From the NCBI GenBank assembly GCA_016875665.1, contig VGPA01000029.1, positions 1-10,816 on the forward strand: 10,816 bases of DNA, given 5' to 3'. Every line of letters starts with the position of its first letter. Position 1 is the first letter of the stretch. Below, in pieces: positions 5,728 to 10,816 of the stretch. A program made the position numbers and the translations under genes. The notes under the pieces were generated by a model. That model did not search any database and was not told the DNA's origin. It worked only from the letters and a program-made list of their open reading frames with translations. This stretch comes from Chloroflexota bacterium. Its GTDB lineage: Bacteria > Chloroflexota > Limnocylindria > P2-11E.

Positions 5728-6675
5728 GTGTCTCAGGGTACGGCGAAGCTGAACGCATACCTGCGCGAGCTGGTCTGCACGCGCGTTCAGGCGGGCTGGT
5801 CGGTGCAGCGGGCGGCCGCGGCCGTCGGAATCTCGCGGCAGTGGGCCAACCTGCTGTGGCGGCGCTTTCGTGACGAGGGCGAGACGGCATTCCACGCGCG
5901 CTCCCGGCGGCCGCACCGTTCGCCGTGCCGCTGCTCGGCCCACTTCGAACAGCGCATTGAGCGTGAGCGCCGCCGCCGGCGCTGGGGTCCGCTGCGTCTG
6001 TCGTGGCTGCTGGGCCGCGCGCGCTCGACGATCTACACCGTGCTGCGCCGCTTGGGCCTGGCGCGACGGCGTGACCTCGACCCGCGGCCCGCTCCGTACC
6101 GCCGGTACGAGCGGCCGGTGCCCGGCGACTTGGTGCACGTGGACACCAAAAAGCTGGGGCGCCTGGGGCCCGGAGGCGGCAAGCGCGTCTGGGAGGTCAA
6201 GTGCACCGGGCACAAGGGCACCGGCTGGGAGTACCTGCACCTGGCGGTCGATGACCGCACCCGGGTGCTCTACGCCGAGCGACTGCCGACCGAGAACGCC
6301 GTCGACAGCGCGGCGTTCTTCGCCCGCGCCGTCGCGTACTTCGCCGATCTGGGCGTGCGCGTGCGCCAGGCGATGACCGACGGCCACATGAGCTACCGCC
6401 TCGGCGCCCCCTTCCGCGCGGTGCGTCACGCCTGGGGCATCGAGCACATCCTCACGCCGCCGTACACCCCGCGCTGGAACGGCAAGGTTGAGGCCGCGGT
6501 CGGGATCACCCTGCGCGAATGGGCTTATGCCCGGGCGTACACCAGCAACGGGGCGCGGGCTCGCGCCTTCCCGCGCTTCATCCATTCGTACACTCACCGC
6601 CGTCCCCACGGCGAGCTGGGAGGGCTGACCCCGATGCAGAGGCTCGTCAACGATCTCCGCGGGCAGCACACCTAG
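5728..6675 (+). CDS. IS481-family transposase (DDE)
   Basis: This 315-residue integrase-core transposase catalyses strand transfer of the IS. The N-terminus has a helix-turn-helix (about 23-50, SVQRAAAAVGISRQWANLLW) and a second DNA-binding helical segment (about 86-112). The catalytic core has D139 (DLVHVDTKK), the family strand HLAVDDRTRV (171-180), D218 (MTDGHMSY) and E255 (NGKVEAAV), then the C-terminal RRPHGELGGLTPMQRL. Thirty-six residues separate the last two acidic residues instead of the usual 35, and TDNG is replaced by TDGH, so activity is likely but not certain. The GTG start has a strong AAGGAGG eight bases upstream, buried in the hairpin. The TAG stop (6673-6675) lies in the CTAG target duplication, not in the IS. 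It runs antisense to the glyA-upp direction and overlaps the glyA 3' end. Confidence 0.93.
   Translation: MSQGTAKLNAYLRELVCTRVQAGWSVQRAAAAVGISRQWANLLWRRFRDEGETAFHARSRRPHRSPCRCSAHFEQRIERERRRRRWGPLRLSWLLGRARSTIYTVLRRLGLARRRDLDPRPAPYRRYERPVPGDLVHVDTKKLGRLGPGGGKRVWEVKCTGHKGTGWEYLHLAVDDRTRVLYAERLPTENAVDSAAFFARAVAYFADLGVRVRQAMTDGHMSYRLGAPFRAVRHAWGIEHILTPPYTPRWNGKVEAAVGITLREWAYARAYTSNGARARAFPRFIHSYTHRRPHGELGGLTPMQRLVNDLRGQHT
6646..6671 (-). repeat. Right terminal inverted repeat of the IS
   Basis: Read on the minus strand from 6671, it begins GTGTGCTGCCC and contains CGTTGAC, matching the left end at 17 of 26 positions. The TGA inside GTTGAC is now the stop codon of glyA, and the plus strand encodes the last transposase residues. 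Confidence 0.75.
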
Positions 6676-7930
6676 TCCGGACGGCTTCGGCCGTGATGCC
6701 GGGTACGGGGAATCGCTTCCCGAGGTCGAGCACCTCGGCCGCGATCGCCGCCGACGCGGACGCGTCGCCCTTCGCGCGGAGCGCACGGGCGATGAGCGTC
6801 GCGATGCGCTCCATCTCGGGCACGCCCATCCCGCGCGTCGTGGTCGCGGGCGTGCCGACGCGGATGCCCGACGTGACGTTCGCGCGCTGGGGGTCGTACG
6901 GAATCGTGTTCATGTTGCAGATGATCCCGACGTCGTCGAGCACCTTCTCGGCGATCTTGCCGGTCATGTCGAGCGGGCGCACGTCGACGAGCATCAGGTG
7001 GTTGTCGGTGCCGCCCGACACGATGCGCAGACCCTCCTTCGTGAGCGCGGCCGCGAGAGCCTTGGCGTTCACGACGATGCGCTTCGCGTAGTCCTTGAAC
7101 TCGGGCGTCGACGCCTCGAGCAGCGCGACGGCCTTCGCGGCGATCGTCTGCATGAGCGGGCCGCCCTGCGCGTACGGGAACACCGCTTTGTCGACGGCGC
7201 GGGCGTACTCCTCGGTGCAGAGGATCATGCCGCCGCGCGGGCCGCGCAGCGTCTTGTGCGTGGTCGTCGTGACGATCTGCGCGTGCGGAACCGGGCTGGG
7301 GTGAACGCCCCCCGCGACGAGGCCCGCGAAGTGCGCCATGTCGATCATGAGGAGCGCGCCGACCTCGTCGGCGATCGCGCGCAGGCGCGCGAAGTCCCAG
7401 AACCGCGAGTACGCGGTCGCGCCGCCCACGATGAGCTTTGGCCTGTGCTCGACCGCGAGGCGGTGGATTTCGTCGTAGTCGAGCGTCTCGTCCTCGCGGC
7501 GCACGTGGTACGGGAAGAACCGGTAGAGCTTGGCCGAGAAGTTGACCGGCGAGCCGTGCGTGAGGTGGCCGCCCTGCGGCAGGTCGAGGCCCAGGACCAC
7601 GTCGCCCGGGCTGAGCACGGCGGCGTACGCGGCCATGTTCGCCTGGGCGCCGGCGTGCGGCTGGACGTTCGCGTGCTGCGCGCCGAAGAGCGATTTCGCG
7701 CGCTCGATCGCGAGGTTCTCGGCGATGTCCACCCACTGGCAGCCGCCGTAGTAGCGCTTGCCCGGGTAGCCCTCGGCGTATTTGTTGGTCAGCACGCTCC
7801 CGCTCGCCTCGAGGACCGCCTGGCTCGTGTAGTTCTCGCTCGGGATGAGCGCGATCTCTTCCACCTGACGGCGGCGCTCGCCCGCGATGGCCGCAAACAG
7901 CTCCGGGTCGACGCGCTCGAGGTCGCTCAC
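6647..7930 (-). CDS. glyA: Serine hydroxymethyltransferase, 3' end rewritten by IS
   Basis: This PLP enzyme interconverts serine and glycine and charges tetrahydrofolate with a one-carbon unit. The 427 residues cover the whole family fold: SENYTS (31-36), NKYAEGYPGKRYYGG (49-63), PLP-contacting D197 in LMIDMAHFAGL, the Schiff-base lysine K226 in TTTTHKTLRGPRGG, FPYAQGGP (251-258) and carboxylate-binding R357 in SGIRVGTPA. The GTG start at 7930 has AGGGGTGAG just upstream, overlapping the rpiB stop, and homology starts there. The last seven or eight codons (RCAARGDR) and the TGA at 6649-6647 lie in the IS right end, so the native terminus after FPVPGITAEAV has been replaced. That region lies beyond the conserved core, so activity is probably kept. 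It follows rpiB by seven bases. Confidence 0.95.
   Translation of the reverse strand: MSDLERVDPELFAAIAGERRRQVEEIALIPSENYTSQAVLEASGSVLTNKYAEGYPGKRYYGGCQWVDIAENLAIERAKSLFGAQHANVQPHAGAQANMAAYAAVLSPGDVVLGLDLPQGGHLTHGSPVNFSAKLYRFFPYHVRREDETLDYDEIHRLAVEHRPKLIVGGATAYSRFWDFARLRAIADEVGALLMIDMAHFAGLVAGGVHPSPVPHAQIVTTTTHKTLRGPRGGMILCTEEYARAVDKAVFPYAQGGPLMQTIAAKAVALLEASTPEFKDYAKRIVVNAKALAAALTKEGLRIVSGGTDNHLMLVDVRPLDMTGKIAEKVLDDVGIICNMNTIPYDPQRANVTSGIRVGTPATTTRGMGVPEMERIATLIARALRAKGDASASAAIAAEVLDLGKRFPVPGITAEAVRTRCAARGDR
6672..6675. repeat. CTAG target-site duplication, right copy
   Basis: This is the second copy of the CTAG flanking the IS. Its TAG (6673-6675) is the in-frame stop codon of the transposase, so the target sequence completes the gene. 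Confidence 0.8.
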
Positions 7931-7937
7931 GTCCGGC

Positions 7938-8384
7938 TCACCCCTGATGCTCGAGATCGCTGATCTGCTTGCGCCTGCGCTCGTGCCGTCCGCCCTCAGT
8001 CTTCGCGGCCAGGAACGCATCGACGATGGCGAGCGCGAGCGAGACGCCGATGACCCGCTCGCCGAGCGTCAGCAGGTTCACGTCCACGTGCTCGACCGCG
8101 TCACGCGCGGACCATTCGTCCGTCACCACGGCCGAGCGGACGCCCGTGATCTTGTTCGCCGCGACGGCGGGCCCGATGCCGGAGCCGCAGCAGAACACGC
8201 CGCGCGCCACGGTGCCCGCGACGACCGAGCGCGCCAGCGGCAGCACGGCCTGCGGATAGTCGTCGTCCGGGTCCATCGGACGCGCGGTGTAGTCGACCAC
8301 CTCGAAGCCCTTCGCCCGCAGGTGGTCGGCGATCTGGTCCTTGAGGCGGACGCCGGCGTGGTCCGCGCACAGGCCGACCTTCAT
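7938..8384 (-). CDS. rpiB: Ribose-5-phosphate isomerase B (RpiB/LacAB family)
   Basis: This enzyme interconverts ribose 5-phosphate and ribulose 5-phosphate in the pentose phosphate pathway. It has 148 residues, normal for the family. Visible are the N-terminal ADHAG (7-11, with D8 and H9), the phosphate-binding and catalytic loop CCGSGIGPAVAANKI (65-79) with the active-site cysteine at C65 or C66, H99 in VEHVDVN, and the C-terminal GGRHERR (131-137). Related sugar isomerases of the LacA/LacB type or other substrates such as allose phosphate cannot be excluded. The ATG start overlaps the tsaC stop in ATGA, pointing to translational coupling. It fits the conserved order tsaC-rpiB-glyA. Confidence 0.93.
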   Translation of the reverse strand: MKVGLCADHAGVRLKDQIADHLRAKGFEVVDYTARPMDPDDDYPQAVLPLARSVVAGTVARGVFCCGSGIGPAVAANKITGVRSAVVTDEWSARDAVEHVDVNLLTLGERVIGVSLALAIVDAFLAAKTEGGRHERRRKQISDLEHQG

Positions 8385-8971
8385 CCCGCCACCGATGCGA
8401 TCCCCGCCCCGATGTCGGCGGCGGGGATCGCACCCTCGCGGATCACGCGCGGCTCGGGGCCGGTGCAGTCGACGATCGTGGAAGCGACGCCGGACAGCGG
8501 ACCGCCGTCGAAGAGCACGTCCACGCGGCCGCCCAGCTGCGTGAGAACCTCGTCGGCGTTCCGCGGATCGACCGCGCCTGAGCGGTTCGCGCTCGTCGTG
8601 GGCAGCGGGCCTCCACGCTTCACGATCGCACGTGCGAACGCTCCGGCGGGCACGCGGAACGCGGTGGTCGCTCCCGATTCGCTGCGGAGGACGAGCGTGA
8701 GGCCGCCCGGCCAGAAGCGATCCGCGAGCGCGCGGGCGGCCGGGGTCAGCTCGACGCGCCCCTCAAGATCGGCGATGTCCGCGACGAGGACCGGGATCCG
8801 TTTCTCCACCGGACGCTCCTTCGCGGCGAAGAGCTTGCTGGTGTCGCCGCGCCCGCAGGCGAGCCCGTACACGGTGTCCGTGGGGAAGACGATGAGCTGG
8901 CCCCGGTCGAGCGCGCGAAGTGCCGTGTCGATGGCATCGGGACCGGTGGCGGCGATCACCCGGGTTTCCAC
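8381..8971 (-). CDS. tsaC: L-threonylcarbamoyladenylate synthase (TsaC/Sua5/YrdC)
   Basis: This enzyme makes threonylcarbamoyl-AMP from threonine, bicarbonate and ATP, the first step of the t6A modification at position 37 of ANN-decoding tRNAs. The 196-residue product is the short YrdC-only form without the C-terminal Sua5 domain. Motifs in order are FPTDTVYGLACG (29-40), AAKERPVEKRIPVLV with K51 and R53, FWPGGLTLVL (87-96), FRVP (105-108), LPTTSANRSG (123-132) and ASTIVDCTG (163-171). The start is GTG at 8971-8969, nine bases after the prmC stop, with no evident Shine-Dalgarno. Its stop overlaps the rpiB start. The prmC-tsaC pairing is very widely conserved, as both products support translation. 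Confidence 0.95.
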   Translation of the reverse strand: METRVIAATGPDAIDTALRALDRGQLIVFPTDTVYGLACGRGDTSKLFAAKERPVEKRIPVLVADIADLEGRVELTPAARALADRFWPGGLTLVLRSESGATTAFRVPAGAFARAIVKRGGPLPTTSANRSGAVDPRNADEVLTQLGGRVDVLFDGGPLSGVASTIVDCTGPEPRVIREGAIPAADIGAGIASVAG

Positions 8972-8980
8972 CAGTCGATG

Positions 8981-9799
8981 TTATGCGCGCCGGAGCGTGA
9001 CCGCGACCGCGCGCCGCAGGCCCGCGAGGTCCCGCAGGACCCGCACCTCGCCGAGCGCGCCGAGCAGCGCCGCGACCTCGTCCGCCTGCTCCGGGTCGAG
9101 CTCGAAGAACGCGGCACCGCGCAGCACCCGAGGCAGCCCGGCCACCGCGCGACGGATGAGCGCGAGGCCGTCGGACCCGCCGAACAGCGCCAGATCGGGC
9201 TCATGGGCGAGCGCCGCGTAACGGTCCCGGCTCGCGCCGCGGTCGCGCAGGTACGGGAGGTTCGCGACGAGCACGTCCACCGGCTCGCGCAGCGGCTCGA
9301 GGAGGTCGCCCGCGCGCAGGTCGATCCGGTCGGCGACGCCGTGCCGCTCGGCGTTCGCGCGGGCCACCGCGAGCGCATCCGTGGATACATCCGTGGCGAT
9401 GAGCCGCAGCCCCGGCTCGTTCACCGCGAGCGCCACCGCGACGGCGCCGCTTCCCGTGCCGACATCGGCCACGGTACGCGCGCCGGTCCGCCGCACGTAG
9501 GCCCGCGCTTCGTCGACGAGCGTCTCGGTCTCCGGACGCGGGATCAGCACGCGCGGATCGACGGCGAGGTCGAGGGCGTAGAACTCCTGCGAGCCGCGCA
9601 GATACGCGACCGGCTCTCCGGCCGCGCGGCGGCGAACGAGCTCCGCGAAGCGCGCACGTTCCGCGGGGCGGAGCGGTCGTTCGGGATGCGCGTAGATGAA
9701 CTCCTTCGTCACACCGAGCGCGTGCACCAGCAGCACGTCGGCATCGAGGGCGGCGATGCGCGCGCGTGCGCCGGCCCGGGCGCTCGCGATCGAATCCAT
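8981..9799 (-). CDS. prmC: Release factor glutamine methyltransferase
   Basis: PrmC (HemK) methylates the glutamine of the GGQ motif in release factors RF1 and RF2 with S-adenosylmethionine. From the ATG at 9799 the product has 272 residues: an N-terminal helical release-factor-binding part (1-60), GEPVAYLRGSQEF (61-73), VLIPRPETE (84-92), the SAM-binding ADVGTGSGAVAVALA (111-125), acidic D137, the catalytic loop NLPY (180-183, a variant of NPPY seen in other family members) and EPDLALFGGSDGL (200-212). The frame is open to 10021, but family homology starts near DSIASARA; ATG at 9847 is an alternative. It diverges from the plus-strand gene at 9828. The prfA gene, often just upstream of prmC, is absent here. 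Confidence 0.94.
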   Translation of the reverse strand: MDSIASARAGARARIAALDADVLLVHALGVTKEFIYAHPERPLRPAERARFAELVRRRAAGEPVAYLRGSQEFYALDLAVDPRVLIPRPETETLVDEARAYVRRTGARTVADVGTGSGAVAVALAVNEPGLRLIATDVSTDALAVARANAERHGVADRIDLRAGDLLEPLREPVDVLVANLPYLRDRGASRDRYAALAHEPDLALFGGSDGLALIRRAVAGLPRVLRGAAFFELDPEQADEVAALLGALGEVRVLRDLAGLRRAVAVTLRRA

Positions 9800-9813
9800 C
9801 CCGTCCAGTATCC

Positions 9814-9818
9814 GGAGG
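9814..9818 (+). promoter_or_regulatory. Shine-Dalgarno deciding the start at 9828
   Basis: GGAGG lies nine bases before the in-frame GTG at 9828. The alternative TTG at 9849, closer to the usual family N-terminus, has no such site. Confidence 0.5.
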
Positions 9819-9827
9819 CGCGCGTGC

Positions 9828-10805
9828 GTGCGCGTATGCTCGGCCATCTTGGGGAGCTGGCGGACCCTCCTGCACGCGGACCCGTTGCCATGGCTGCTCG
9901 AGCGGCGCGATCCCGCCGTGCGCGCGCTCACGCTCCGCCTGCTCCTCGACCGGGGGCCTCGCGACGCGGAGCTGCACGAGGCGCAGGCGCGCGCGATGAG
10001 CGCGCCGCCCATCTCGACCATCCTCCGTACCCAGGACTCCGAAGGCAGGTGGCCCGGAAGCAGCGACTACCAGCCGAAGTACGTGAGCACCCATTGGTCC
10101 AATCTGCTGCTCGCCGAGTACGGCGCCGATCCGGCCGACGCGCGCGTGCGCCGCGGCGCCCGGCGGCTGCTCGAAGACGTCGCCGCGGGCTCGTGGCGCG
10201 GCGCGGAGTGGGCCGCGACCCCCGGCGGCGACCACGGCGGCTCGTGCTACTTCGGGAACCTCGTGCGGTACGCCGCCTATGCCGGATACGGCACCGACGC
10301 GCGCCTGGAGCCGGTCGTCGCCCGCCTCGTGCGCGACTCCCGCAAGTACGACGCGGCGTGCTCGAACAACGGGGACAACCCCTGCGCGTGGGGCTACGCC
10401 CGCCTCGTCTGGGGTCTCGCGGCCCTGCCCGAGGCGGCCCGCACCCGGGACGTCGAGCGGACGCTCGCGCGCGGGGTGGAATTCCTGCTCTCCTACCGCC
10501 TCGAGCGTGGGGCCTACCCGACGGACACCAATCCTTCGTATCTCTGGCGGCAGGCGTCCTTCCCCCTGTTCTATCAAGCGGATGTGCTGTTCACGCTCCG
10601 CGCGATCGACGCTGCCGGCGCGCTCGACGACGCGCGCGCCCAAGCCCCGATCGCCTGGCTGCTCGCGCGCCAGGACGAGCGCGGCCGCTGGGGCGGCCGG
10701 TCGCCCTACGAAGCGCGCATGCAATCCAGGATCGACGGTTCGAAGTGGGTCACCCTTCAGGTGCTGACGCTGCTCAAGCGCCTCTTCCCGGAGCCGGCCG
10801 ACTGA
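9828..10805 (+). CDS. Prenyltransferase/squalene-cyclase-repeat-like protein
   Basis: This is a 325-residue protein (from the GTG at 9828) of the alpha/alpha-barrel terpenoid cyclase/prenyltransferase-like type, usually annotated only as hypothetical or squalene-cyclase-like. Features are an N-terminal WRTLLHADPLPWLLERRDPAVR segment, a repeat unit around TQDSEGRWPG (about 69-77), CYFGNLVRYAAYAGYG (140-155), DAACSNNGDNPCAWGYARLVWGLAAL (176-200), and a C-terminal QW-like repeat ARQDERGRWGG followed by SKWVTLQVLTLLKRL. The DxDD motif of squalene-hopene cyclases is not seen, so true cyclase activity is doubtful. Conserved-looking Cys140, Cys178 and Cys186 with nearby His and Asp might bind metal. 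No signal peptide or membrane helix is evident. It stands alone, divergent from prmC. The fold is fairly sure; the function is unknown. Confidence 0.75.
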   Translation: MRVCSAILGSWRTLLHADPLPWLLERRDPAVRALTLRLLLDRGPRDAELHEAQARAMSAPPISTILRTQDSEGRWPGSSDYQPKYVSTHWSNLLLAEYGADPADARVRRGARRLLEDVAAGSWRGAEWAATPGGDHGGSCYFGNLVRYAAYAGYGTDARLEPVVARLVRDSRKYDAACSNNGDNPCAWGYARLVWGLAALPEAARTRDVERTLARGVEFLLSYRLERGAYPTDTNPSYLWRQASFPLFYQADVLFTLRAIDAAGALDDARAQAPIAWLLARQDERGRWGGRSPYEARMQSRIDGSKWVTLQVLTLLKRLFPEPAD

Positions 10806-10816
10806 GCCGCCGCGCC

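Larger units (their letters stand above)
5636..6671 (+). mobile_element. IS481-family insertion sequence, apparently complete (about 1,036 bp)
   Basis: The element is bounded by CTAG copies and by imperfect terminal inverted repeats (5636-5661 and 6646-6671), and contains one transposase gene of normal length in the plus direction. Size, single-ORF layout, transposase type and CTAG target all match the IS481 family. Its GC content resembles the host's, so it is not an obvious recent arrival from a low-GC source. It separates glyA from upp, genes that are usually adjacent, and is oriented against them. The intact transposase frame, recognisable ends and matching duplication suggest a fairly recent insertion. 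The left end carries a promoter-like TTGACA and a long hairpin over the transposase start. The outermost few bases of the two ends do not pair, so the border could be off by a base or two. Confidence 0.85.

Noticed and set aside
5632..6786. Long minus-strand open frame opposite the transposase
   Set aside because: It is the antisense of a clear transposase, starts inside glyA in another frame and has no recognisable domain.
9174..9275. NLPY in PrmC as a broken active site
   Set aside because: The Asn and the final Pro-Tyr are kept, and Leu at the second position is, to my knowledge, found in other PrmC proteins.
9800..10021. N-terminal extension of PrmC
   Set aside because: The residues before 9799 are low-complexity Ser/Arg, overlap the divergent plus-strand gene and have no counterpart in the family.
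1..10816. CRISPR array, tRNA, rRNA, prophage or defence island
   Set aside because: No regularly spaced repeats, cloverleaf structures, ribosomal RNA sequence or phage and defence proteins were seen on either strand.

Overview
The window is a high-GC bacterial chromosomal segment, with GTG and TTG starts common. It carries the conserved housekeeping block prmC - tsaC/sua5 - rpiB - glyA - upp - wecA-like transferase - atpZ/I - atpB - atpE - atpF, all on the minus strand. The same order, with other genes interspersed, is known from Bacillus and occurs in many Actinomycetota and Chloroflexota. The very high GC and the form of the proteins suggest an actinobacterial or Chloroflexota-type lineage, probably an uncultured one; I cannot place it more precisely from sequence alone.

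Layout from left to right. Positions 1-1810 (minus) hold the start of an F1Fo ATP synthase operon: atpZ/I, atpB (a), atpE (c) and the 5' part of atpF (b), which leaves the window. Positions 1882-2298 (plus) hold a small GNAT acetyltransferase divergent from the atp genes. Positions 2326-4318 (minus) hold a DUF72/YecE protein and a polyprenyl-phosphate HexNAc-1-phosphate transferase-like membrane protein lacking a normally essential Asp. Positions 4354-4947 (plus) hold a stand-alone class III nucleotide cyclase. Positions 4999-5631 (minus) hold upp. Positions 5636-6671 are an apparently complete IS481-family insertion sequence flanked by CTAG, with its transposase on the plus strand. Positions 6647-9799 (minus) hold glyA, rpiB, tsaC/sua5 and prmC, closely packed and partly overlapping. 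Positions 9828-10805 (plus) hold a prenyltransferase/squalene-cyclase-like alpha-barrel protein. There is no gene-free stretch above 300 bases.

How the genes work together: prmC (release-factor methylation) and tsaC (tRNA t6A synthesis) serve translation; rpiB, glyA and upp serve pentose phosphate, one-carbon and pyrimidine salvage metabolism; the wecA-like gene belongs to envelope polymer synthesis; the atp genes make ATP. Every plus-strand gene (GNAT, cyclase, transposase, terpenoid-cyclase-like) lies in or at the edge of the minus-strand block, so the ancestral operon has been cut into segments that probably need separate promoters.

The strongest points for a second look are: (a) the IS481-type insertion between glyA and upp, where the duplicated CTAG supplies the transposase stop codon and the IS end supplies a new 3' end to glyA; (b) a long hairpin that buries the transposase Shine-Dalgarno and GTG start in read-through transcripts but not in transcripts begun inside it; (c) the Asp-to-Thr change in the WecA-like enzyme; (d) a His-rich repeat tail on the ATP synthase a subunit. 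I did not find a convincing new multi-gene system (no CRISPR, defence cluster, prophage or biosynthetic cluster).
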